A DNA stretch of 64,000 nucleotides from AA29 sp041481445 (GTDB lineage: Bacteria; Acidobacteriota; Vicinamibacteria; Fen-336), in the NCBI GenBank assembly GCA_041481445.1, contig JBGPBV010000005.1, positions 22,977 to 86,976 of the forward strand. Direction: 5' to 3'. The position numbers and the translations under genes are program-made. Below the pieces are notes generated by a model. The model had not been told where the DNA came from, ran no database searches, and worked only from the letters and a program-made list of their open reading frames with translations. Shown here piece by piece: positions 57,023 through 64,000 of the stretch (within the stretch, counting starts at the first letter, position 1; each line of letters begins with the position of its first letter).

Positions 57023-58167
57023 TTCTCCTCGAACTCCAGCCGGCTTCGGAACTCGGTCGCGGAGAGGCGGCCGGCCTGGCGCTCGCGCAAGTCGCGGGCG
57101 CGCACGCGCACGAGGAGGGTGCGCGCGGGGCGCGCGCGCAGGGGGCGGTCCGGGACGAAGTCGACGGCCACGGCCACGAACTCCTCCGCCCGCAGGGACG
57201 CGAGCGGACGGCGGTAGGACTCGAGACCGGAGGCCACGCTCTCGCGGACGGCGCTCACCAGCGTCTCGACGTCCGCGGCGCCGGCGGCCTCCCCGACCGT
57301 CATCTCGTCCTCTCCCCCGCCCTCTAACCAGAACCGCCACGGCGGCGGCGGCGTGTCGAAGGGGTCCATGGCGTCCGGAGCCTCCGGTGGTGCCGGTGGC
57401 TGGGGCGGCTGGGCCACCACCACCGGCGCGACGGCGACCGGGGCGGGGACGGCCGCGGGAGGTGGCACCGGGGGGGCCGCCGCGGAAGGGGCCGGCGGCG
57501 CGGGGGCGGGCGCCGGGGGCGCGAGCCGTGTCCGCACCTGCCTCTCCGCCTGCTGCCGCGCGCGCTCGGCCTCGGCGCGGAAGGCCTCCGCCTGCTCCTC
57601 GACCTGCCGGACGTAGCTCTGCACCTGCTCGTCGCGGGCGCGCGTCCAGGCGCGCTGGATGGACTCCATCTCCCGGAGCGACTCCGCCTGCGCCGCCATC
57701 TGTTCCTCCAGCTCGCGCTGGAAGGCGCTCAGGTCCACGACCACGCCGTCGAAGGCATCCTCCGGGGCGCGGATCACGAACCGCGCGGACGGCACCGGCG
57801 TCGGGACGTGCCGGACCACCATGCGCCGTGCCGGCAGTGGTCGCGGCGCCAGCACGATCACGGCCCCGTAGTCCTTGAGGCGGTACGTCCGGCCGGCGGC
57901 ACCTCCCGCCACCATCCCGACGCGCCGTGTCCTGCCGACCGCCGCCTCCAGCGTCACGCGCAGGTCTTCGAGCTCGGCGCGCGCCGATCCGTCGGTGGCC
58001 GTCTTCCGCGCGGTTGCGGGGGTGTCGGCGCCGGCCGAGGCCGTGGCCGGCGGCTGCGCCCGTGTCTCGCGCGGCCTGTCCGCGGACTGCGACCACGCGC
58101 GGCCGCTGCCGGCGGCGGTCAGGCCCACGGCCAGCATCGCGGCGAGTACGGCCCTCGGGGTCCTCAT
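57019..58167 (-). CDS. Secreted protein with coiled coil and Pro/Ala-rich linker
   Basis: About 382 residues. A clear signal peptide (RTPRAVLAAMLAVGLTAAGS, cut near AWS-QS) is followed by a disordered part, a beta region (~85-125), a Glu/Arg/Ala-rich coiled coil (~145-215), a Pro/Ala-rich linker (~217-275) and a mixed C-terminal domain (ETLVSAVRESVASGLESYRRPLASL to SRLEFEEN). No enzyme motif is seen. ATG 58167 is preferred to GTG 58173 because GAGG lies five bases before it. It is the third gene of the sigma/anti-sigma unit and may be the regulated envelope protein. Confidence 0.75.
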   Translation of the reverse strand: MRTPRAVLAAMLAVGLTAAGSGRAWSQSADRPRETRAQPPATASAGADTPATARKTATDGSARAELEDLRVTLEAAVGRTRRVGMVAGGAAGRTYRLKDYGAVIVLAPRPLPARRMVVRHVPTPVPSARFVIRAPEDAFDGVVVDLSAFQRELEEQMAAQAESLREMESIQRAWTRARDEQVQSYVRQVEEQAEAFRAEAERARQQAERQVRTRLAPPAPAPAPPAPSAAAPPVPPPAAVPAPVAVAPVVVAQPPQPPAPPEAPDAMDPFDTPPPPWRFWLEGGGEDEMTVGEAAGAADVETLVSAVRESVASGLESYRRPLASLRAEEFVAVAVDFVPDRPLRARPARTLLVRVRARDLRERQAGRLSATEFRSRLEFEEN

Positions 58168-58180
58168 GGTCACCTCGGTC

Positions 58181-58837
58181 CTATCTCTGCTGGGAGGCCT
58201 TGAGGAGGTGGCCCACGAGCTCGGTGGTGCGGGCGGCCTGCAGGCCGGCCTTGCCGTCGAGGTACGCGAGCCCGGCGCTGACGCGGGCCAGGTCGTACTG
58301 CCGCTGCGAGTCCGCGCGCGCGCGGAGATCCCGCACGGTCGCTTGGCGCGCCGCCTCCTGCCGCGCCTCGCTGTCGCGGATCATCGCCGCCACCGTGGCC
58401 AGGACCTCACGGGAATCGTGGGCCTTGACCCCGGCCAGCTCGGCGCGCAGAAGGGCGAGCTCCTCCTGGTGCCGCCGCTCGACGGCGGCGAGAGCGCCCG
58501 TGTCGGAGGCGCGCCCGAGGCGGACGGAGAACCCGGCGCGCTCGTAGCGCACCTCCGTCCCGGAGACGGCCAGCCCGGCGCCGAGGGCGAGGACGAGCCC
58601 GGCGGCGGCGGCCAGGCCCAGGGGCAGGCGCCGCGTGGAGGCGGGCACCGGTGCCGCCTCGAGGGGCTCGGGGAGGCGCCACTGCGCCAGGTCGCCCCGG
58701 AGACGGCGCAGCGCCGCCATCTCCCGGCGGCAGTCGGGGCACTCGGCCTGGTGGGCCTCGACTCGCCGCACCACCGCCTCGCCCCCCTCGCCGTAGAGCA
58801 CGTCCAGCATGTCGTCTCGGAATGCGTCGCAGTCCAT
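58181..58837 (-). CDS. Zinc-binding anti-sigma factor (zf-HC2)
   Basis: 218 residues. The cytosolic N-terminus carries the ZAS motif HQAECPDCRREM (His-x3-Cys-x2-Cys, ~30-41), which holds the cognate sigma factor. A transmembrane helix (LPLGLAAAAGLVLALGAGLA, ~70-89) leads to a periplasmic helical region with heptad-like RRHQEELALLRAELAGV and long Ala/Arg/Glu helices. It should release the sigma factor on an envelope signal. ATG 58837 has AAGGAG five bases upstream. It follows the sigma gene by 26 bases. Confidence 0.88.
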   Translation of the reverse strand: MDCDAFRDDMLDVLYGEGGEAVVRRVEAHQAECPDCRREMAALRRLRGDLAQWRLPEPLEAAPVPASTRRLPLGLAAAAGLVLALGAGLAVSGTEVRYERAGFSVRLGRASDTGALAAVERRHQEELALLRAELAGVKAHDSREVLATVAAMIRDSEARQEAARQATVRDLRARADSQRQYDLARVSAGLAYLDGKAGLQAARTTELVGHLLKASQQR

Positions 58838-58863
58838 CACGTCTCCTTCGCTCCGTTCTCAGC

Positions 58864-59457
58864 TCAGGCGCTCGGAACGGGCACCGCGGCCGTCCCACGG
58901 ATGCCCTGGCGCTCCAGGCGCACGCGCAACTGGCCGAGTCCCCGATACAGCCGTGTCTTCACCGTGGACAGGGGCACGTCGAGGGCCTCCGCAATTTCCG
59001 GGAAGGTGAGCTCCTCGTACTCCTTCAGGATCACGACCTCCCGCTGCTCTTCGGGCAGCGAGGCCATGGCCGCCGCCACCGCGCGCGAGAGGTCGCTCGA
59101 CTCGATGAGCTCGAGGGCGGAGGGACCGGCGTCGCGCAGCGACGGCTCGCCGCCCTCCTCCACTTCGTCCAGGCTCACGTCCGTCCGGCGGCGGCGCCGC
59201 CGGAGACGGTCGCGCGTCGCGTTGATGGCGATCTGGTAGAGCCAGGACGAGAAGCGCGACTCCTTCTTGAACGTCCCGAGGGCGCGGTAGGCCTTGAGGA
59301 ACGCCTCCTGGCTGAGGTCGCGGGCCTCCTCGTGGTTGCCGACGAGGCGGAAGACGACGCCCTGGATGCGACGGTCCCAGCGCCGCACGAGCAGGTCGAA
59401 GGCGGCGATGTCGCCGGACTGGAAGGCCGCGACGAGCTCTTCGTCGGACGGTGACAT
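58864..59457 (-). CDS. ECF RNA polymerase sigma factor (RpoE-like)
   Basis: 197 residues. Region 2 is FDLLVRRWDRRIQGVVFRL (~20-38) with EEARDLSQEAFLKAYRAL (core- and -10-binding), followed by FSSWLYQIAINATRDRLRRRRRR. Region 4 is LPEEQREVVILKEYEELTFPEIAEALDVPLSTVKTRL (in parts, ~130-170), the -35-binding helix-turn-helix. It is paired with the anti-sigma gene downstream. ATG 59457 follows a 62-base AT-rich interval that carries its promoter region. Its own promoter could not be recognised with confidence. Confidence 0.95.
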   Translation of the reverse strand: MSPSDEELVAAFQSGDIAAFDLLVRRWDRRIQGVVFRLVGNHEEARDLSQEAFLKAYRALGTFKKESRFSSWLYQIAINATRDRLRRRRRRTDVSLDEVEEGGEPSLRDAGPSALELIESSDLSRAVAAAMASLPEEQREVVILKEYEELTFPEIAEALDVPLSTVKTRLYRGLGQLRVRLERQGIRGTAAVPVPSA

Positions 59458-59519
59458 GATCCCGCCCCTATTGGACGATGCGTGAACCTTGCGAGTCTTA
59501 TTTCTGTTTATAGACCAAT
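59458..59519. promoter_or_regulatory. AT-rich intergenic region between xerC and the sigma gene
   Basis: These 62 bases are the most AT-rich in the window. On the - strand they contain TATAAA (59512-59507) and a purine-rich AGGGGCGGG before ATG 59457. No -35 box of either housekeeping or ECF type is clear, so only the general assignment as a promoter region is supported. Confidence 0.35.
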
Positions 59520-60404
59520 TTACTTTGCTCTCGGATGAGTCTTACTGTAAATCTCCAGTAAATAGCGTGTATTGACGTGAGTATACCGCTGCGTCGTCGA
59601 AAGGCGTGCGTGGCCCAGAAGCTCCTGAATGGAGCGAAGATCCGCACCCCGCTCGAGGAGGTGCGTGGCAAAGCTATGCCGCAGCGTGTGGGGACTGACG
59701 CGGCGAGTGAGCGCGACCGCCCGGACTCGCTTGGCCACGAGAAGTCGCACCGATCTATCGGTCAATCGACCCCCGCGCGCGTTGACGAAGACGGCATCCG
59801 ATCGAGGGGCGATCCTTGCCCGAACAGGCAGATACGCCACGATTGCCTCGGCCGCTCGCTTTCCGAAGGGAACGATCCGTTCTTTTCTGCCTTTACCCAG
59901 CACTCGGACCATGCGTGAGTTCAAGTCGATCTCGGGCAGATCGAGGCCGACCAGCTCGGCACAGCGGATCCCTGTGGCGTAGAGCATCTCGAGGATCGCC
60001 CTCCCCCTGACCGCCGCCTCCCCATCACCCGGCATCTCGAGGAGGAGCACGACATCCCGCTCGTCCAGGTGGGTGGGCACCCGCTTTTCCAGGCGGGGGG
60101 AGAGGAGCGCGCGCGCCGGGTTCCGCTCCAGCACCCCTTCTCGGCAGAGATACCGAAAAAACGTCCGTAGCGATGCCAGCTTGCGCGCGGCGGAGGAGGT
60201 CTTCAGGCCCTGGCGGTGGAGGAGGGCCAGGAAGGCCCGGATGAGGAGGTGATCGACGTCGCCTGGACGCGCGTCGCGGCCCAGCTCCGCCCGCGCATGG
60301 CGGGCGAACTGCTCGAGGTCCTCGCCGTACGCTCGGATCGTGTGGGGCGAGGCGTTGCGCTCGCGGTCCAGGTGGCGGAGAAAGGCGGCGATCTCCGCCT
60401 GCAC
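59520..60404 (-). CDS. xerC: Tyrosine recombinase XerC
   Basis: 294 residues. SAM-like N-terminal core-binding domain with SPHTIRAYGEDLEQFARH (~19), then the catalytic domain: Arg in YATGIRCAELVGL (~141-153), Lys in LGKGRKERIV (~169-178), HTLRHSFATHLLERG (~239-253), the second His in LGHARLSTTQRYTHVN (~264-279) and the nucleophile Tyr in RYTH. It resolves chromosome dimers at dif with XerD. GTG 60404 lies one base after the trmFO stop. The C-terminal half has visibly lower GC and different codons from all neighbours. Its place after topA and trmFO marks it as the housekeeping copy. Confidence 0.94.
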   Translation of the reverse strand: MQAEIAAFLRHLDRERNASPHTIRAYGEDLEQFARHARAELGRDARPGDVDHLLIRAFLALLHRQGLKTSSAARKLASLRTFFRYLCREGVLERNPARALLSPRLEKRVPTHLDERDVVLLLEMPGDGEAAVRGRAILEMLYATGIRCAELVGLDLPEIDLNSRMVRVLGKGRKERIVPFGKRAAEAIVAYLPVRARIAPRSDAVFVNARGGRLTDRSVRLLVAKRVRAVALTRRVSPHTLRHSFATHLLERGADLRSIQELLGHARLSTTQRYTHVNTRYLLEIYSKTHPRAK

Positions 60405-60405
60405 G

Positions 60406-61761
60406 TCAGGCCTGGGAGACGGCGGGCAAGGGAGCGGGCGTCGACTCCAGCCCTCCCAGGCGCGCGCGGAAAGCCTCGAGGCTCCCCAGCGCCCGATCGG
60501 CCAGGGCCAGGCGCTTGCGGCCCTTGTCCCGGATCCGCTGCGACAGCTCCGGCAAGAGGCCGAACGCGATGTTCGTGGGCTGGTAGTGCCGCGGGTCGCT
60601 GCGCGCGATGTAGCGGCCGAGCGCGCCCAGCGCGGTGTCCTCCGGGAGGGCGACCGGCTCCGCCCCCCGCGCCCGGAAGGCGGCGCCGATCCCGGCGAGC
60701 AGGCCGGAAGCCGCCGACTCCACGTAGCCCTCCACTCCCGACATCTGTCCCGCGAAGAAGAGGCCGGAACGCTTCCGCGTCTCGAAGGTCGGCTCCAGGG
60801 TCTTTGGCGCGTTGACGTACGTGTTGCGGTGGATCATGCCCATGCGCACGAACTCCGCCCGGGCCAGTCCCGGGATCATCCTCAGCACGCGCTTCTGCTC
60901 GCCCCACTTGAGCTGGGTCTGGAAGCCCACCACGCTGAAGTGGCTGGCGGCCAGGTCGTCCTGGCGGAGCTGGACCACCGCGAAGGGGCGACGGCCCGTG
61001 CGCGGGTCGACGAGGCCGACCGGCTTCATGGGCCCGAAGAGCAGGGTGTCGCGCCCGCGGCTGGCGATGACCTCCACGGGCAGGCAGCCCTCGAAGAAGA
61101 ACTCGTGCTCGAAGGCGTGGATCTCCGCGCATTCCGCGGTGGTGAGCGCCTGGTAGAAGGCGTCGTACTCCGCCTCGTCGAGCGGGCAGTTGACGTAGTC
61201 GTCGCCCCCCTTGCCGTAGCGCGAGGCGCGGAACGTGCGCTCGAGGTCGATGGTGTCCGCTTCCACCACCGGGCTCACCGCGTCGTAGAAGTACAGGTGC
61301 GACTGGCCGACGAAGGCGGCCACCTCCGCCGCCAGCGCCTCCGAGGTGAGGGGGCCGGTGGCGACGATGGCCACGGGATCGTCGGGCAACCGGGGCACTT
61401 CCTGCCGGTGGATGGCGACCTGGGGAAGTGACGCCACCGCCTCCGTGATCCGGCGCGCGAAGAGCCCGCGGTCCACGGCCAGCGCGCTCCCCGCGGGCAC
61501 CCGCACCTCGTCGGCCACGCGGATGACGAGGGACCCCAGGCGCCGCATCTCTTCCTTGAGCAGGCCGGCCGCCTGGTCGAGGGCGTTGCCGCGGAGGCTG
61601 TTCGAGCAGACGAGCTCGGCAAAGTCGCCGGTCTGGTGGACGGGGGTCTGCTTGACCGGCCGCATCTCGTAGAGGTCGACCCCGACCCCGCGACGCGCGA
61701 GCTGCCAGGCGGCCTCGCTGCCCGCGAGCCCTCCCCCGACGATGGTGACCCGCTCGGTCAT
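60406..61761 (-). CDS. trmFO: Methylenetetrahydrofolate-tRNA-(uracil-54) methyltransferase TrmFO
   Basis: 451 residues. FAD- and folate-dependent enzyme forming ribothymidine at position 54 of tRNA. The FAD site is VTIVGGGLAGSEAAWQLARRG (in parts, ~5-25), with the folate-side EMRPVKQTPVHQTGDFAELVCSNSLRG segment (in parts, ~32-58) and Cys in CSNS. KPVGLVDPRTGRRPFAVVQLR (~244), GEQKRVLRMIPGL and FAGQMSGVEGYVESAASGL (~330-350) are standard. ATG 61761 lies 12 bases after the topA stop; a GAAGG sits directly before it. The product is close to the usual length. Confidence 0.97.
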   Translation of the reverse strand: MTERVTIVGGGLAGSEAAWQLARRGVGVDLYEMRPVKQTPVHQTGDFAELVCSNSLRGNALDQAAGLLKEEMRRLGSLVIRVADEVRVPAGSALAVDRGLFARRITEAVASLPQVAIHRQEVPRLPDDPVAIVATGPLTSEALAAEVAAFVGQSHLYFYDAVSPVVEADTIDLERTFRASRYGKGGDDYVNCPLDEAEYDAFYQALTTAECAEIHAFEHEFFFEGCLPVEVIASRGRDTLLFGPMKPVGLVDPRTGRRPFAVVQLRQDDLAASHFSVVGFQTQLKWGEQKRVLRMIPGLARAEFVRMGMIHRNTYVNAPKTLEPTFETRKRSGLFFAGQMSGVEGYVESAASGLLAGIGAAFRARGAEPVALPEDTALGALGRYIARSDPRHYQPTNIAFGLLPELSQRIRDKGRKRLALADRALGSLEAFRARLGGLESTPAPLPAVSQA

Positions 61762-61773
61762 CCTTCTACTTGA

Positions 61774-64000
61774 TCAAGCCGCTTCGCGCTTGTAGTGACA
61801 GGCCTCGTTTCCGCAGAAGATGACCTTGCCCTCCTTCTTGGTCTCCTTCTCGAGCAGGTACGGGCGGCCGCAATCGGGGCAGGGCTCGCCGATCGGGCGG
61901 TGGTACGCGGTGAACTTGCACTCGGGATACCGCTTGCAGCCGTAGAACGACCGTCCCCAGCGCCCCTTGCGCTCGACCACTTGGCCCTGGCCGCACTCGG
62001 GGCAGGCCAGGCCGATCTCCTTGGCTTCCTTCTTCTTGATGTACTTGCAGTTGGGGTAGTCGCTGCAGGCCACGAACGGCCCGAAGCGCCCGCGGCGCCA
62101 CATGAGCGGCTTGCCGCACTCGGGACAGGCCTCGTCGATGGGCTGGAGCTGCTCGACCTGCAGCTTGCCCTCCGCGCCGCGCACCAGGCGCTTGGTCACC
62201 TTGCAGTCGGGATAGTTGCCGCAGGCCAGGAACGGGCCGAAGCGCCCCTTCTTGAGCACCATCGGCTGGCCGTCGTTGGGGCAGACCTCCTTGGCCACGT
62301 CCTCGTGCAGCTCCGGACCGCCGTCGCCCTCGACCCCCGCCAGCTGCCGTGTGTTCTTGCACTCCGGATAGCCCGAGCAGGCCAGGAACTTCCCGTAGCG
62401 GCCCCACTTGATGACCATGGGCTTGCCGCACTTGTCGCAGACCTCGTCCGTCTCCTCCTCCATGCGCTTGACGTCCTTCATCTCCTTGGAGGCCTTCTTG
62501 AGGTCCTTCTCGAACTTCTTCCAGAACTGATTGAGGGTGTTGAGGAGGTTGTCCTTGCCCTCCTCGATCTCGTCGAGCTCGGCCTCGAGGGCGGCCGTGT
62601 ACTCGACGTTCATGATGTCCTGGAAGTGCTCGACCAGGAGGTCGGTCACGAGGAAGCCGAGCTCGGTGGGGTAGAGCTTGGCGTCGCGCTTCTCCATGTA
62701 GTCGCGCGCTTCGATGGTGCCGATGATCGACGCGTAGGTCGAGGGCCGCCCGATGCCGTTCTCCTCCAGCTCCTTCACCAGGCTCGCCTCGCTGAAGCGC
62801 GGCGGCGGCTGCGTGAAGTGCTGGTCGGTGTCGAGCTTCTGCAGGGTCAGCCGGTCGCCCTCCTTGAGCGGCGGGAGCTGGGCCGCCGCGTCCTCGGGGG
62901 CGGTGTCGTCCACCGGGGCCGCCGCCTCCTCGCCCCGGGGCTTGGTCTCGCGCTTCTCGTCCGGGGTCTCCTCGTACACGGCCAGGAAGCCCTTGAACTT
63001 CAGGGTCGAGCCCTTGGCGCGGAGGAGATAGCTCGCCGCCTCTATGTCCGCGATCGTCTCGTCGTAGACCGCGGGGAGCATCTGCGAGGCCACGAAGCGG
63101 TTCCAGATGAGCTTGTAGAGCGCGTACTCGTCCTTCGAGAGGTAGCGCTTGATGGAGTCGGGATCGCGCTCCGGGTAGCTCGGCCGGATGGCCTCGTGGG
63201 CGTCCTGCGCGTCCTTCTTGCTGCGGTAGAAGTTCGGCTTCTCGGGCAGGTACTCCGCGCCGTAGGCCTGGGTGATCTTCTCGCGGACGTCGCCGAGGGC
63301 GTCGCTCGAGATGCGCGTGGAGTCCGTGCGCATGTACGTGATGAGGCCGACCGCGCCGTCCTCGCCGAGCTCGACGCCCTCGTAGAGCCGCTGCGCCACC
63401 TGCATGGTCTTCTTGACCGAGAACCGCAGCTTCTTGAAGGCCTCCTGCTGCAGCTTCGAGGTGATGAACGGCGGGACGGGATGGCGGCGGCGCTCCTTGA
63501 GCTGGACCTTGGCGACGGTGAAGGCGGCCGCCTCGAGGTCGCGCCGGACCTCTCCCGCCTGAAGGGCGTTGCCGATCTCGACGTTCCGGCCGTCCTTCTT
63601 GAGGAGGTTGGCTACGAACGGCGGTGGAGATGCGGCCTGGAGGTGGGCGGCCACCGTCCAGTACTCCTCGGCCACGAAGGCCTTGATCTCGCGCTCGCGG
63701 TCGCAGATGAGCTTGAGGGCCACGGACTGCACGCGGCCGGCGCTGAGGCCGCGGCGCACCTTCTCCCACAGCACCGGACTCACCTTGTAGCCGACCAGGC
63801 GGTCGAGGATCCGCCGGGTCTGCTGGGCGTCGACCTTCTTCTCGTCGACCTCGCCCGGGTTCTGGAAGGCGAGATCGATGGCCTTCTTGGTGATCTCGTT
63901 GAAGACCACGCGCTTGAACTTCTTCTTGCTGCGCACCCCGAGGGATTCCGAGAGGTGCCAGCAGATCGCCTCTCCCTCGCGGTCGGGGTCGGCGGCCAGG
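61774..64000 (-). CDS. topA: DNA topoisomerase I (N-terminus beyond window)
   Basis: The visible ~741 residues start inside the Toprim domain, DPDREGEAICWHL lying at the very window edge. The catalytic Tyr is in LITYMRTDSTRIS, preceded by LSAGRVQSVALKLICDRE. The C-terminal tail has five zinc-ribbon modules (CDKCGKPM, CPNDGQPM, CPECGKPL, CPECGQGQ and CPDCGRPY). The second has only one Cys in its first knuckle (CPND), so it may not bind zinc. The enzyme relaxes negative supercoils. The start codon and the first ~110 residues are missing because of the window edge, so completeness cannot be judged. Confidence 0.96.
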   Translation of the reverse strand, partial: LAADPDREGEAICWHLSESLGVRSKKKFKRVVFNEITKKAIDLAFQNPGEVDEKKVDAQQTRRILDRLVGYKVSPVLWEKVRRGLSAGRVQSVALKLICDREREIKAFVAEEYWTVAAHLQAASPPPFVANLLKKDGRNVEIGNALQAGEVRRDLEAAAFTVAKVQLKERRRHPVPPFITSKLQQEAFKKLRFSVKKTMQVAQRLYEGVELGEDGAVGLITYMRTDSTRISSDALGDVREKITQAYGAEYLPEKPNFYRSKKDAQDAHEAIRPSYPERDPDSIKRYLSKDEYALYKLIWNRFVASQMLPAVYDETIADIEAASYLLRAKGSTLKFKGFLAVYEETPDEKRETKPRGEEAAAPVDDTAPEDAAAQLPPLKEGDRLTLQKLDTDQHFTQPPPRFSEASLVKELEENGIGRPSTYASIIGTIEARDYMEKRDAKLYPTELGFLVTDLLVEHFQDIMNVEYTAALEAELDEIEEGKDNLLNTLNQFWKKFEKDLKKASKEMKDVKRMEEETDEVCDKCGKPMVIKWGRYGKFLACSGYPECKNTRQLAGVEGDGGPELHEDVAKEVCPNDGQPMVLKKGRFGPFLACGNYPDCKVTKRLVRGAEGKLQVEQLQPIDEACPECGKPLMWRRGRFGPFVACSDYPNCKYIKKKEAKEIGLACPECGQGQVVERKGRWGRSFYGCKRYPECKFTAYHRPIGEPCPDCGRPYLLEKETKKEGKVIFCGNEACHYKREAA

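Noticed and set aside
59520..60404. The tyrosine recombinase as an integrase of a mobile element
   Set aside because: It is part of the conserved topA-trmFO-xerC order, has normal XerC length and no attachment-site repeats or phage genes nearby.

Overview
This window comes from a very GC-rich (roughly 70% or more by eye) diderm bacterium. The outer-membrane machinery (an Omp85/BamA-family protein, TamB, a SurA-N-like protein), the periplasmic Cu/Zn superoxide dismutase and the lipoprotein indicate two membranes. The housekeeping block topA-trmFO-xerC-(sigma module)-hslV-hslU next to tamB and an Omp85 gene fits Acidobacteriota or a neighbouring deep lineage. That placement is an inference; no rRNA, tRNA, CRISPR array or insertion sequence is visible in the window.

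Region 1 (1-20289, mainly + strand) is a surface-glycan locus built around nonulosonic (sialic-acid-like) sugars. It holds a YfhO-like C-terminus cut by the window edge, a GT2 transferase, an unusual SDR, a DegT/DnrJ aminotransferase, a GT-C-like membrane protein, a second GT2, a GT4, a GT9, a GT-B capsule-type transferase, and NeuB-like synthase 1. These are followed by an SpsF-type cytidylyltransferase, NeuB-like synthase 2, a divergent membrane-anchored pseudokinase (- strand), a cytidylyltransferase-PseG-like fusion, a second SDR, a Wzx-type flippase and a Cu/Zn SOD. Nucleotide sugars would be made (SDR, aminotransferase, NeuB), activated to CMP sugars, assembled on a lipid carrier by the GT2/GT4/GT9 enzymes and flipped by the Wzx-like protein.

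Region 2 (20293-42519) starts with a - strand GT-C-like membrane protein. A long + strand train of genes follows, most overlapping by four bases: GNAT acetyltransferase, polysaccharide deacetylase, seven more GT4 enzymes, three methyltransferases, three related polytopic GT-C-like proteins (one lacking its N-terminal catalytic region), an FAD oxidoreductase, a free-standing amphipathic/coiled-coil protein and a GT2. This looks like assembly and decoration of a complex glycan or glycolipid.

Region 3 (42480-64000, almost all - strand) is core envelope and housekeeping. In transcription order it contains topA (N-terminus outside the window), trmFO, xerC, an ECF sigma factor with its zinc-binding anti-sigma factor and a secreted coiled-coil protein, hslV, hslU, a lipoprotein, an FmdB zinc ribbon, a three-gene acyl-CoA carboxylase, tamB, a seven-POTRA Omp85 protein and a SurA-N-like chaperone.

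No gene-free stretch exceeds 300 bases. The longest, 15366-15555, carries a divergent promoter pair. A recurring feature is translational coupling through four-base overlaps (10 ATGA, 9 GTGA, 1 TTGA in the glycan region), together with overlaps that imply non-standard starts: CTGA at 18239, 41785 and 54605-54608, and ATAA at 6032.
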